Of a stretch of 64,000 nucleotides of DNA, positions 19,948-30,347 are shown one piece after another. The translations under genes were made by a program, and so were the position numbers. Source of the DNA: Hysterangium stoloniferum (lineage: Eukaryota > Basidiomycota > Agaricomycetes > Hysterangiales > Hysterangiaceae); assembly GCA_015178975.1 (NCBI GenBank), contig WHVD01000013.1, positions 930,001-994,000 of the forward strand, in the 5' to 3' direction. Position 1 is the first letter of the stretch, and each line of letters opens with the position of its first letter. The notes beneath the pieces are model-generated. The model was given only the letters and a program-made list of their open reading frames with translations. It made no database searches and had not been told where the DNA came from.

Positions 19948-21368
19948 CCATGATGCTCAGGGTTCTTAGCAACACTGATGGCAGACTGGTTGTCAATGTG
20001 TAGAGTGGAGGGTTGATCAACTTGGTAGCCAAATTCACCTAGGATTTGCCGCATCCAGGCAATCTCCTTGCCAGCTTCTACAGCAGAGACAAATTCTGCT
20101 TCAGTTGTAGAAAGTGTGACAATACTTTGTAGTTTACTACTCCAGCCAATAGCACCTCCAGCCATCATAGTTACATAACCACCAGTGGATCTTCCAGAAT
20201 CAATGCAATCACCATGAGCAGCATCAGTGTATGTGGTGAATAATTCAGAGCCACATTTACCAGAGTAATGCAACTTGTATTCCAGTGTACCTTTTAGGTA
20301 TCTGAACAAGTGCTTCACTGCTGTCCAATGCTTTGGTCCAGGATTGCCATTAAAACGTGCCAAGTAGGACACAGTATAAGCAATATCTGGACGAGTCATA
20401 GTAGCCAGGTATTGTAAAGACCCAACAGCACTGAGATAAGGAACACTACGCATGAAATCCACCTCTGCAGCATTCTCAGGACCCATTTCTTTGGAAAGAG
20501 ATGTACCAGGTGTCATAGGTGTGAGAACTGGATGACAGTCAGACATGTTATAACGCTCAAGCATGTTGAGAATAAACTGTCGCTGATCAAGAGTAAGGAG
20601 TCGCTTAGAGCGATCTCTGCCAACTCCCACACCAAGTGAATAAACAGTGGATCCAAGATCACGGCATTTGAAATGCAGGGACAATTGCTTGACAGCTTTG
20701 TCAATGGCAAGAGTGGACTTAGATGCAAATGTAATATCATCAATGTAAATGGGTACAAAGATCTTGACCTCTCCATTTGAATAAATGTAAACAGAGGTAT
20801 CAGATTCAATTCGTTTGAACTCCATTTCAGTAAGTGCACCATGTAACTTGATGTTCCATTGACGAGATCCCTGCTTGAGACCATAAAGTGATTTCAAGAG
20901 TCTGAGAACCTTATGAGGACCTCCTTGATGGAAGCCTTCAGGTTGTCTCATATAGATTGTCTCATCAAGGTCACCATGGGTAAAAGCAGCAGAAATGTCA
21001 ACAGAGCGCAAGTCCATGTCTTCAATGGCAGCTAGGGCCAGAATCAAACGCAGAGTTGCAGGTCTAAAAGTAGGTGCAAACACTTCATTGTAGTCAATGC
21101 CAGGACGTTGTGAGTATCCTTTGGCAACAAGGCGAGCTTTATAACGCTCAATTGTGCCATCTGCATTGTGTTTGACTTTAAACACCCAACCAGAACCAAT
21201 TGCCTTTGCACCAACTGGGAGGTCAACAAGTTCCCATATCTTGTTTTCTACCAGTGTATTGTACTCTGCATTGATAGCCTCTTGCCATTTATCTGCATCA
21301 TCACCTTTCATAGCCTGCTTGTAGTTTTGTGGATCAGCAGTTGAAGCTGTTCCAACAAACTGTACTTC
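19948..21368 (-). pseudogene. Cop-A RT and RNase H (minus copy), truncated
   Basis: About 450 open codons with the copia RT signature (ELVDLPVGAKAIGSGWVFK, RYKARLVAKGYSQ), catalytic PIYIDDITFAS and RNase H (YTDAAHGDCIDSGRSTGG, STTEAEFVSAVEAGKEIAWM). The frame ends at NPEHHG, where the T1 LTR replaces the last 50 or so codons. The upstream end stops at an inverted joint inside the acidic spacer (VQFVGTAS). Confidence 0.9.
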
Positions 21369-24300
21369 TGATACAGGTGCTAGTAGTCATATGACTCCTC
21401 ATAGTCATTGGCTGCGTAACTACAAACCATTATGTGTCCCAATCAAGTTAGCAGATCATACTGTTATCTACTCTGCAGGAGTTGGTTCTGTGGTATTCAA
21501 CCCAGTTATAAATGGAAGGAAATCGCGATCTGTGGAGCTTACAAGAGTTTTGCATGTACCACAACTGCGCAGTAACCTATTGTCTTGTCTTTATCTCACA
21601 AGACACAAAGGACTACTCATACACATTGATCGAACAACCATGCATTTCAAACTCTCTGGCCAGACTTTGTTTACAGCCAGAGTTACTGCACAGAATGCAG
21701 GCATCCTCAATGGTGCCACTGCACCTATTATTGAGCAAGCTGGTGCTGCCTCCACTCTTCCCTTTGAAATCAATCTCTGGCATCGCCGTCTTGGACATCA
21801 CAGCTATGCTGATGTCCAGAAGATGATCAGAGAAGGATTGGTGGTTGGCTTAAACCTTGACTCAAAGGAACAACCTGATCCTATCTGTGAACCTTGCCTT
21901 GCTGGCAAAATGACTGCCAATCCATTTCCTACCTCACCAAGTCAATCTCAGACACCACTTGAGCTTATTCATAGTGATCTACATGGACCACTTCCTGTGC
22001 AAACAACTGAGGGTTATCACTACTGGATAACCTTCATTGATGATTGCACCAAGTTGCGAGCTGTTCTATTCTTAAAACGGAAGAGTGATGCATTTGAAGC
22101 ATTCAGGAGATACAAAGCTTATGCTGAGAATATTCTGGGTTGCAAGGTCAAAGCTCTGCAGGATGACAAAGGGGGGGAGTATATGTCAAATGCCTTTATC
22201 AAGTTTACAGATGAATGTGGAATAGCACGCCGTCATACTACTCACAATCGCCCTCAACAGAATGGAGTTGCAGAACGAGCCAATCGTACCTTGGCTGATC
22301 ATGTCACTGCCATGATGCATGAAGCGCGTATGCCTGCCTCATTCTGGAATCATGCTGTGGCATCTTATGTCTATGTATGGAATCGTCTGCCTACTGCACC
22401 ATTGCCTAAAACTACACCCTATGAGCATGTTAAAAGTGACCTGTGACTTACTGTGACACGTGACACACACAAGTCTGAGGAAAGTTGTTACTATTCAGGT
22501 CACTAACTACAAGCTTATATATGTTATACATCAGTAGGCTTGTCAGCTGTCATAAGTGACAGCTGGTTGACAGCTGGTTGACAGCTGTCATAAGTGACAG
22601 CTGGTTGACAGCTGTCATAAGTGACAGCTGATTGACAGCTTGAATGGAAACTGACAGCTGATTGACAGCTGGAATACAAAGTGACAGCTGATTGACAGCT
22701 GTCATGGGAAATGAACTGGGAATACCCTGGAACATGCTGGAAGCTTCTAGAAGGTTCTAGAAGGTTCCAGAAGGTTTTGGAGACAGTGGAGGCAGTTTTA
22801 ACAGAGCAATGGTACAAGCAGAAACCAGATGTGAGCAACTTGCGAGTGTGGGGGTGTACTGCCTATGTTTACATTCAAAAGGACAAAAGGAAGTCACTTC
22901 AGTCACACATGGAGAAATGCCTCTTTCTAGGCTATCCTGTGGGATACAAAGGTTGGCAATTCTACAACCCTGTTACAAAGAAGTTTATCATCTCTGAACG
23001 GGCTGTATTTGATGAACGCCACTTTCCTGGTCTATCTACTACTGGACCAATGCCTAATATTAGGCTTTTCCCAAATATACCAAACTCTGACATTCCTTTA
23101 TTTGTGCCAGAAGTAGAGGGGGATAATGATATTTCTATCCCTCCTACTCATATTCCTGCACCTCCTGCTTATATTCCTGCACCTCCTGCTCAGATTCCTG
23201 CACCTCCTGCTCAGATTCCTGCACTTCCTGAACCCATTCAACTACCTCCTCCACCTGCACCAGAACCACAGCTTCGTCGCTCTCAGCGTGTTCCAAAGCA
23301 ACCTGGTGAATGGTGGAAGGTACAACCAGCTCCAGCTCTAGCTGAAGATGATGATGAGGACATTGATTATGAGGAAGTACAGTTTGTTGGAACAGCTTCA
23401 ACTGCTGATCCACAAAACTACAAGCAGGCTATGAAAGGTGATGATGCAGATAAATGGCAAGAGGCTATCAATGCAGAGTACAATACACTGGTAGAAAAAA
23501 AGACATGGGAACTTGTTGACCTCCCAGTTGGTGCAAAGGCAATTGGTTCTGGTTGGGTGTTTAAAGTCAAACACAATGCAGATGGCACAATTGAGCGTTA
23601 TAAAGCTCGCCTTGTTGCCAAAGGATACTCACAACGTCCTGGCATTGACTACAATGAAGTGTTTGCACCTACTTTTAGACCTGCAACTCTGCGTTTGATT
23701 CTGGCCCTAGCTGCCATTGAAGACATGGACTTGCGCTCTGTTGACATTTCTGCTGCTTTCACCCATGGTGACCTTGATGAGACAATCTATATGAGACAAC
23801 CTGAAGGCTTCCATCAAGGAGGTCCTAATAAGGTTCTCAGACTCTTGAAATCACTTTATGGTCTCAAGCAGGGATCTCGTCAATGGAACATCAAGTTACA
23901 TGGTGCACTTACTGAAATGGAGTTCAAACGAATTGAATCTGATACCTCTGTTTACATTTATTCAAATGGAGAGGTGAAGATCTTTGTACCCATTTACATT
24001 GATGATATTACATTTGCATCCAAGTCCACTCTTGCCATTGACAAAGCTGTCAAGCAATTGTCCCTGCATTTCAAATGCCGTGATCTTGGATCCACTGTTT
24101 ATTTACTTGGTGTGGGAGTTAGCAGAGATCGCTCTAAGCGACTCCTTACTCTTGATCAGCGACAGTTTATTCTCAACATGCTTGAGCGTTATAAAATGTC
24201 TGATTGTCATCCAGTTCTCACACCTATGACACCTGGTACATCTCTTTCCAAAGAAATGGGTCCTGAGAATGCTGCAGAGGTGGATTTCATGCGTAGTGTT

Positions 24301-24966
24301 CCTTATCTCAGTGCTGTTGGGTCTTTACAATACCTGGCTACTATGACCCGTCCAGATATTGCTTATACTGTGTCCTACTTGGCACGTTTTAATGGCAATC
24401 CTGGACCAAAGCATTGGACAGCAGTGAGGCACTTGTTCAGATACCTAAAAGGTACACTGGAATACAAGTTGCATTACTCTGGTAAATGTGGCTCTGAATT
24501 ATTCACCACATACACTGATGCTGCTCATGGTGATTGCATTGATTCTGGAAGATCCACTGGTGGTTATGTAACTATGATGGCTGGAGGTGCTATTGGCTGG
24601 AGTAGTAAACTACAAAGTATTGTCACACTTTCTACAACTGAAGCAGAATTTGTCTCTGCTGTAGAAGCTGGCAAGGAGATTGCCTGGATGCGGCAAATCC
24701 TAGGTGAATTTGGCTACCAAGTTGATCAACCCTCCACTCTACACATTGACAACCAGTCTGCCATCAGTGTTGCTAAGAACCCTGAGCATCATGGAAGGAT
24801 GAAACATCTTGACCTGCGCTACTATTGGCTTAGGGATGCTGTAAATGCCAAGTGTATTGCTCCTTCCTATATTCCTACTGCAGAACAAATTGCAGATATT
24901 CTAACCAAGCCTCTATCTACTCCCAAGGTTCAATTTTGCCGTGATGGAATGGGTATAAGGGCTTAG
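21368..24966 (+). pseudogene. Cop-A pol (plus copy), 5'-truncated and split by its own LTR
   Basis: Opens abruptly at the protease active site (DTGASSHMTPHS) and continues through GAG pre-integrase (LWHRRLGHHSYADVQ), the integrase core (IHSDLHGPL; DDKGGEY; PQQNGVAERANR), RT (YIDDITFAS) and RNase H to a TAG at 24964-24966. A Cop-A solo LTR at 22428-22803 interrupts integrase; without it the frame is open from 21391 to 24966. No gag and no 5' LTR, so this copy is dead. Confidence 0.92.
22428..22803 (-). repeat. Cop-A solo LTR inside Cop-A integrase
   Basis: 376 bp, TGTTAAAAGTGACC to GCAGTTTTAACA, flanked by GAGCA (22423-22427 and 22804-22808). The LTR family landed in its own coding region. 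Confidence 0.95.
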
Positions 24967-25067
24967 TTTCTTGTTTTCTTTCTTACTCTCTGTAGTTTAG
25001 CAAAGTCTCTCTCTCTCTCTCTCTCTCTGTTTCTTTTTCTTTGGAGACATGTGAGATCAGGGGGGTC
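24967..25067 (+). other. Cop-A 3' untranslated region and polypurine tract
   Basis: A CT dinucleotide run (about 25009-25028) precedes AGGGGGGTC immediately before the 3' LTR; the purine run is the likely plus-strand primer. The same arrangement is at 41468-41568. Confidence 0.8.
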
Positions 25068-25475
25068 TGTTAAAACTGCCTCCACTGTCTCCAAAACCTT
25101 CTAGAAGCTTCCAGCATGTTCCAGGGTATTCCCAGTTCATTTCCCATGACAGCTGTCAATCAGCTGTCACTTTGTATTCCAGCTGTCAATCAGCTGTCAG
25201 TTTCCATTCAAGCTGTCAATCAGCTGTCAGTTTCCATTCAAGCTGTCAATCAGCTGTCAGTTTCCATTCAAGCTGTCAATCAGCTGTCAGTTTCCATTCA
25301 AGCTGTCAATCAGCTGTCACTTATGACAGCTGTCAACCAGCTGTCACTTATGACAGCTGACAAGCCTACTGATGTATAACATATATAAGCTTGTAGTTAG
25401 TGACCTGAATAGTAACAACTTTCCTCAGACTTGTGTGTGTCACGTGTCACAGTAAGTCACAGGTCACTTTTAACA
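25068..25475 (+). repeat. Cop-A 3' LTR, expanded minisatellite
   Basis: 408 bp. Four head-to-tail 30-bp units (25200-25319) occur where the 349-bp form has one. The right edge joins minus-strand Cop-A without duplication. Confidence 0.93.
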
Positions 25476-26263
25476 TCAGCATAGCTGTGATGTCCAAGAC
25501 GGCGATGCCAGAGATTGATATCAAAGAGAAGAGTGGAGGCAGCACCAGCTTGCTCAATAATAGGTGCAGTGGCACCATTTAGGATGCCTGCATTCTGTGC
25601 AGTAACTCTGGCTGTAAACAAAGTCTGGCCAGAGAGTTTGAAATGCATGGTTGTTCGATCAATGTGTATGAGTAGTCCTTTGTGTCTTGTGAGATAAAGA
25701 CAAGACAATAGGTTACTGCGCAGTTGTGGTACATGCAAAACTCTTGTAAGCTTCACAGATGGCGATTTCCTTCCATTTATAACTGGGTTGAATACCACAG
25801 AACCAACTCCTGCAGAGTAGATAACAGTATGATCTGCTAACTTGATTGGGACACATAATGGTGTGTAGTTACGCAGCCAATGACTATGAGGAGTCATATG
25901 ACTACTAGCACCTGTATCAGCAAGCCAATCATAGTCAGAATCATTCTGCAGGGTGGAGGAATCGGATGAGGAGAAAGCAAGTGCATTTCCACTATATTCA
26001 ACATTGTTCTGAGATATTGTCTTCTGAGGCCTATTTGGCTTTTTCTTCCCTTTAGCACGATTGGTAAGGACACTCTCCTGTGCTTCCTGCTGCTTCTTGA
26101 TGAAGCGATGACACTTGTCCATAGTATGGTTGGTCATGGAGCAGAAAGTACATTTGAGAAATGCAGTGGGTGCATTGCCCTGAGACATTGTCTCCTGAGT
26201 GCTGTTTGCCTTCTTTCCTTTAGTCTGATTGACTTTAGGGAATTGGGGAATGAAAGATGGCAT
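25476..26263 (-). pseudogene. Cop-A gag-protease fragment (minus copy), gag deleted
   Basis: Starts at an ATG giving MPSFIPQFPK and jumps almost at once to the zinc knuckle CTFCSMTNHTMDKC, skipping most of the capsid part present at 37340. The joint reads TKGKKANSTQETMSQ, resembling the AKGKKKPNRPQKTMSQ spacer downstream, so recombination between similar basic segments may have caused the loss. The protease loop WLADTGASSHMT and pre-integrase motif follow. The frame ends at GHHSYADV against the inserted LTR. Confidence 0.88.
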
Positions 26264-26486
26264 TGTAGTATAGACGCAGCAAACTCGCAAAGAAGTTGAG
26301 AAAAAAGGTATTTAACTCGAGGTCCAGACGGTAGTCTCGAGGGAAACTCAGCCTTAGTGGCATACAAGTTCCTCCCTACTAGCAACAGCAATAAGGCTGG
26401 GCCTGGCAGGGGAATATAAAGTATAGGCTGAAACTTACTCAAAAGAAGCGAGTTTGCAAAAAGTTATACAGTACTAGAGCGCTTAG

Positions 26487-26504
26487 AGCGCGGGGCCCAT
26501 AACC
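26487..26504 (-). other. Cop-A primer binding site (half initiator tRNA)
   Basis: Read on the minus strand GGTTATGGGCCCCGCGCT follows the LTR directly. Its first 12 bases are the complement of the eukaryotic initiator-Met tRNA anticodon region (GGGCCCAUAACC), as in Drosophila copia. Confidence 0.85.
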
Positions 26505-26872
26505 TGTTAAATGTGACCTGTGACTTACTGTGACATGTGACACACACAAGTCTGAGGAAAGTTGTTACTATTCAGGTCACTAACTACAAGCTTATATATG
26601 TTATACATCAGTAGGCTTGTCAGCTGTCAAAAGTGACAGCTGGTTGACAGCTGTCAGAAGTGACAGCTGATTGAGAGCTTGAATGGAAACTGACAGCTGA
26701 TTGACAGCTTGAATGGAAACTGACAGCTGATTGACAGCTGGAATACAAAGTGACAGCTGATTGACAGCTGTCATAGGAAATGAACTGGAAATACTCTGGA
26801 ACATGCTGGAAGCTTCTAGAAGGTTCTAGAAGGTTCCAGAAGGTCTTGGAGACAGTGGAGGCAGTTTTAACA
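26505..26872 (-). repeat. Cop-A 5' LTR of the minus copy
   Basis: 368 bp, TGTTAAATGTGACC to GCAGTTTTAACA. The right flank is plus-strand ORF-K starting ACATC; no matching duplication was found on the far side, which is truncated. Confidence 0.9.
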
Positions 26873-28216
26873 ACATCATGGGAATGTCCACCAACTCGGG
26901 GAACGGAACCACCTTTACTCCATACGCTCCTCTTCCCAGACCCCAATTTCCCAATTTTAAAAGGATACCTCGACCTCGAACAGAAACTGTTGAGTGCATG
27001 GAGGAGACCTCATCATCCACGAATCCTACGCGGACGGACTCTGTTTCAAAAGCTGCACCATGGTCCTCTAATACTTGGGGGGCTCCCTCGGGAACATGGA
27101 GCGAAACCCCACCACCTTCTCGTAGTATTTTCCCTTCTACCGAAGAGGAGATCAAAAAGAAACAGCAGTCTGAGGCTTTCTCCACGCAGGTTCAGGAGGA
27201 ATTGAAAACGCTTAAACAGAAGAGGAGAGAGGAGTACTTGGAAGGACAGTGGAGGATGGGGGGCTAGGGATAATAATGTCCCTTCAAGGCGGACACGGCA
27301 GGAATGGAGGAAAATGGAAGGGCACAATAATCCTTCAATCATCACTCCCCCTTCGGGTCATAAATGGACGGATTTCGCTGAAACGGATTGCAGCTATGGG
27401 GCACGCCATGTGTTCGGAGTGTAGGACAAAAAAGTAGGAAAGGGAAAGATGGGGTCACCTTCTACGCTTGGGACAAAGTATGAAGAAGGATCAAATTACA
27501 AAGTATTGCATTGCAACATGGAGATGGAGTTGCATTACCTCCCACACCCCTTTCACAATGTGGACCTCAGGAACGGACCTACTGGATGGGGCCCGGTGAT
27601 CTTTCATCTGACTCGGAGGACGACCAATCTCGCTACCCTGCCTACGACAGCAAGTACCTCGGTGCTGACTGCCATGAAGGTTTCCTACTCCCTGACAGCA
27701 TTCACTTCTTCACGAGTGATCCTAACCAACGACGAAAGCTACCAACTTCCGTCAGAGTTTGGAGAGGGTATCGTCCAGCAGACTCTGCAACCCCATCCAC
27801 TTCCTCTCATCTCCCTCCACCTCCGCCGGTCTCTTCCGTCCCCACATTACAGTGCTTTACACCCTTTTCGGAGCTACCAGGAAGTCTTGTACCATCCTCC
27901 GAGCTGCCTTCTCTTCCCCCTATACCACTACCCCTCCCCTTTGCAGGACATTCTCTTATATCACCGTCCTCATCCATACCCAAGCCTCCTCCAGCAACGC
28001 AGCCAATCTCACCCCTCCGCACGTCACCTGACCCTCTCGTCGCCTCCCACTCTACTCCGACGCCTTTGGTTCCTGTGGTGTCTAACATTCCCCTCACTTC
28101 CTTGACAACGCGGAGTCCACCGCCCGCCTCTCCCTACTCCCCTTGCATTTCTCTGGGAAGCCCCATTCAGCATCCTAACGATACATTAATGGATATTGAT
28201 CACCCTATCCTGGAAG

Positions 28217-28451
28217 TGTTAGATTATATAATACCAACCATTGTTCCAACTGGGACCATATAGTGTACAGCTCTGAGTTCATGATCTAATAGGAATGGCG
28301 CTTAGGGTTATATCCTTAAGTACAGTGTAAGACCAAACCTACCCAAGGTCAGATGGTGTAGTGGTTAACACCTTCGTTATGTAATTGAGAGATCCTGGGT
28401 TCAATCCCCAGTCTGGCTATTCATTTTCTACATTACTCATGTTTTCTAACA
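28217..28451 (+). repeat. T2 left LTR
   Basis: 235 bp, TGTTAGATTATA to TGTTTTCTAACA. It differs from the right LTR mainly by a 9-bp length difference (GTGTGTATA absent here) and a few substitutions. Confidence 0.93.
28347..28418 (+). tRNA. tRNA-like Pol III unit, T2 left LTR
   Basis: 72 nt. GGTCAGA pairs with TCTGGCT, GTGT with ACAC; A box TGGTGTAGTGG, B box GGTTCAATCCC, TTTT about 8 nt downstream. The anticodon arm pairs poorly, so charging is unlikely. Confidence 0.55.
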
Positions 28452-28464
28452 TGGTAGCAACTCC
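28452..28464 (+). other. T2 primer binding site
   Basis: TGGTAGCAACTCC starts exactly after the LTR and begins TGG, as expected for a primer annealing by a tRNA 3' CCA end. This differs from the half-tRNA site of Cop-A. Confidence 0.7.
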
Positions 28465-28619
28465 AAGGTTAACTTGGTTTGGCTGTATTTGTGTGTATGG
28501 TATAGTGGACAAGTCTGGACGAAAAAGAGCCAGAGAGGACCTATACTGGCATATAATATAGTTAATGCCCAAGATCGAACCTGGAGTGTAGAATGAACAA
28601 TGCTGGCATTAAGGGGGTG

Positions 28620-28863
28620 TGTTAGATTATATAATACCAACCATTGTTCCAACTGAGACCATATGGTGTACAGCTCTGAGTTCAGTGTGTATATGATCTA
28701 ATAGGAATGGCGCTTAGGGTTATATCCTTAAGTACAGTGTAAGACCAAACCTACCCAAGGTCAGATGGTGTAGTGGTTAACACCTTCATTATGTAATCGA
28801 GAGATCCTGGGTTCAATCCCCAGTCTGGCTATTCATTTTCTACATTACTTATGCTTTCTAACA
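28620..28863 (+). repeat. T2 right LTR
   Basis: 244 bp, TGTTAGATTATA to TGCTTTCTAACA. Confidence 0.93.
28759..28830 (+). tRNA. tRNA-like Pol III unit, T2 right LTR
   Basis: 72 nt, like the left unit except for CGTT to CATT and ATTG to ATCG changes in the anticodon arm. A and B boxes are unchanged. Confidence 0.55.
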
Positions 28864-29083
28864 GGAAGTTCTCGCAATGCCTATGGAGGAAGTCCTCGAA
28901 GCGCCTCTCTCAGCCATAGACATCTCCAAGGAACCCCCCCCTGGGCAATGGAAGCCTTCAAGGAGTCTCCCCCCTTAAGCGAAAAGGCAAAAGGGAAACG
29001 AAGAGCCGATACTCAGGCTGATGACGAGCCCCTTGTCATGGACCCCCCCCGGCCCACCCCATTCGCAGCCTCCCGCCGCAGCC

Positions 29084-29336
29084 TGTTAAAGACATAGAAA
29101 AGAATTGACCCAGCCTGGGATTGAACCAAGGACCTCCTGGCTTTATATGCAGGTGCTCTTAACCACTGAGCTACTGGACCTATAGTCTAGTATTATATGA
29201 TGGATTATATATACATATATATAAGGACTTATGATGCCAACTTGTGCTCTTATAACAGTTTATATAACTGATGGCAAACCTGGGTCTTATAACACAGTCT
29301 GTCACATATAGATATTGTATTTTCCCATTTCTAACA
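29084..29336 (-). repeat. T1 solo LTR in ORF-K
   Basis: 253 bp, TGTTAAAGACATAG to ATTTCTAACA, flanked by CAGCC (29079-29083 and 29337-29341). Confidence 0.95.
29107..29180 (-). tRNA. tRNA-like Pol III unit in T1 LTR
   Basis: Same 74-nt tRNA-like sequence as in the other T1 copies, with intact A and B boxes. Confidence 0.6.
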
Positions 29337-29746
29337 CAGCCGTCCTCTCCCCTCCACTCTGAGGATACGCCTGGCCCCTCCCGTCCCTTCCAGTCAAGTT
29401 GGATGCGTGTGTCCATTAATTACCCCTCTGACATCTTCACCGTGGGATGCACATTAACGCGACTGGGACCAACCCTGCAGCACCCCCTTCTTAAAGGGCA
29501 TATCCAGGGTATAGCGGGTCTCTCACGTTGTCGGACCGCATGAGCGTATTTTATTTATGTATCAACGACCCTAAGGAACAGCTGCGTTTAGCGGAGGATA
29601 TTGAACGGGTGGAACTTTCCATGTTTCGGTCCTTACTTGTCAACTCTTCTTGTATTCTTCCTGACCACACACCAACCCACTCTGCAGTGGACCTTGTTGA
29701 CTTGTTGGAGCAACTGTTGCTGGATTCGGACACCTTGAGAGGAATC

Positions 29747-29997
29747 TGTTAGAAATGGGAAAATACAATATCTATATGTGACAGACTGTTATAAGACCCA
29801 GGTTTGCCATCAGTTATATAAACTGTTATAAGAGCACAAGTTGGCATCATAAGTCCTTATATATATGTATATATAATCCATCATATAATACTAGACTATA
29901 GGTCCAGTAGCTCAGTGGTTAAGAGCACCTGCATATAAAGCCAGGAGGTCCTTGGTTCAATCCCAGGCTGGGTCAATTCTTTTCTATGCCTTTAACA
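29747..29997 (+). repeat. T1 solo LTR at the ORF-K / Gyp-B joint
   Basis: 251 bp flanked by GAATC (29742-29746 and 29998-30002). It landed at the edge where Gyp-B meets ORF-K. Confidence 0.95.
29901..29974 (+). tRNA. tRNA-like Pol III unit in T1 LTR
   Basis: 74 nt, identical by eye to the unit at 19851. A TTTT run follows about 8 nt downstream. Confidence 0.6.
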
Positions 29998-30003
29998 GAA
30001 TCC

Positions 30004-30335
30004 TGTAAGGGCAACTCTAAGAGTGGATATCACACTAGTAGAGGAAATCCAAAGGTATATATAAATGACTAAATACAAGATAACTATCTACTCACCTAGT
30101 AGAGGAAATCCAAAGAGAAAAGTCTAAGGAAACTCTACCAGGTGTGACACGTCAGCTATACAGCATGCAGTGTATTTTCCCATGCCTTAAGCGCCCTCTT
30201 ACATCAGTTCAATGTACCCTATAAAGAATAAGATGTCCTGTTATGGGGAGGTAATAAAATGGAATAGACAATAAGGCATAGTCTGGGGGGTACTAATATG
30301 GGGAAAATAAAGTGTGCATGACTTGTCCCCTTACA
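30004..30335 (-). repeat. Gyp-B 3' LTR
   Basis: 332 bp, TGTAAGGGCAACTC to TCCCCTTACA. A run of seven or more G residues next to it on the minus strand is the polypurine tract. The repeated word CTAGTAGAGGAAATCCAAAG occurs twice near 30040-30110. Confidence 0.85.
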
Positions 30336-30347
30336 TCACCCCCCCAT

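Larger units (their letters stand above)
19948..26872 (-). mobile_element. Minus-strand Cop-A element, split and truncated
   Basis: Its 5' LTR and primer site are at the right (26487-26872), gag/protease at 25476-26263 and the RT-RNase H end at 19948-21368. The middle of pol is missing and a plus-strand Cop-A fragment occupies 21368-25475. Its 3' LTR is lost at the T1 joint. Confidence 0.85.
28217..28863 (+). mobile_element. T2, complete miniature LTR retrotransposon with tRNA-like LTRs
   Basis: 647 bp flanked by GGAAG (28212-28216 and 28864-28868), splitting ORF-K. Order: LTR (28217-28451), primer site starting TGGTAGCAACTCC immediately after it, about 155 bp of non-coding core, purine tract AAGGGGGTG, LTR (28620-28863). 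No ORF of its own. Size and layout fit terminal-repeat retrotransposons in miniature (TRIMs). Each LTR carries a tRNA-like Pol III unit. Confidence 0.9.
26873..29746 (+). pseudogene. ORF-K, plus-strand copy
   Basis: Homologous to 1330-4250 in inverse orientation. It lacks the first 70 or so codons, removed at the Cop-A LTR joint. Open pieces are 26878-27267 (NGTTFTPYAPLPRP, WSETPPPSRSIFPSTEEEI) and 27511-28263 (DLSSDSEDDQSRYPAYDSK, HFFTSDPNQRRKLP, then a long Pro/Ser region ending MDIDHPILEVL). After the T2 and T1 insertions it continues with RMSVFYLCINDPKEQLRLAE and DLVDLLEQLL. Where copy a has TGATGT (stop), this copy has CAACAT; both derive most simply from CGACGT. No known domain was recognised. 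Gag accessory, envelope-position or unrelated function all remain possible. Confidence 0.7.

Noticed and set aside
23144..23413. Gln/Glu/Val-rich antisense ORFs opposite Cop-A (23144, 33840, 39645)
   Set aside because: They are shadows of the Pro-rich and acidic spacer of Cop-A pol read in reverse.
25200..25319. Possible CRISPR array (regular 30-bp repeats)
   Set aside because: The units are head-to-tail without spacers and lie inside an LTR of a eukaryotic retrotransposon.
25116..25379. Repetitive protein with NQLSVSIQAV units
   Set aside because: It is translation of the Cop-A LTR minisatellite; no start context and no independent conservation.
26878..28263. ORF-K as a host gene captured by transposons
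   Set aside because: Its repeated placement after Gyp-A integrase in two copies, with an L LTR beyond it in one, argues that it is an element component; kept as such with stated doubt about function.
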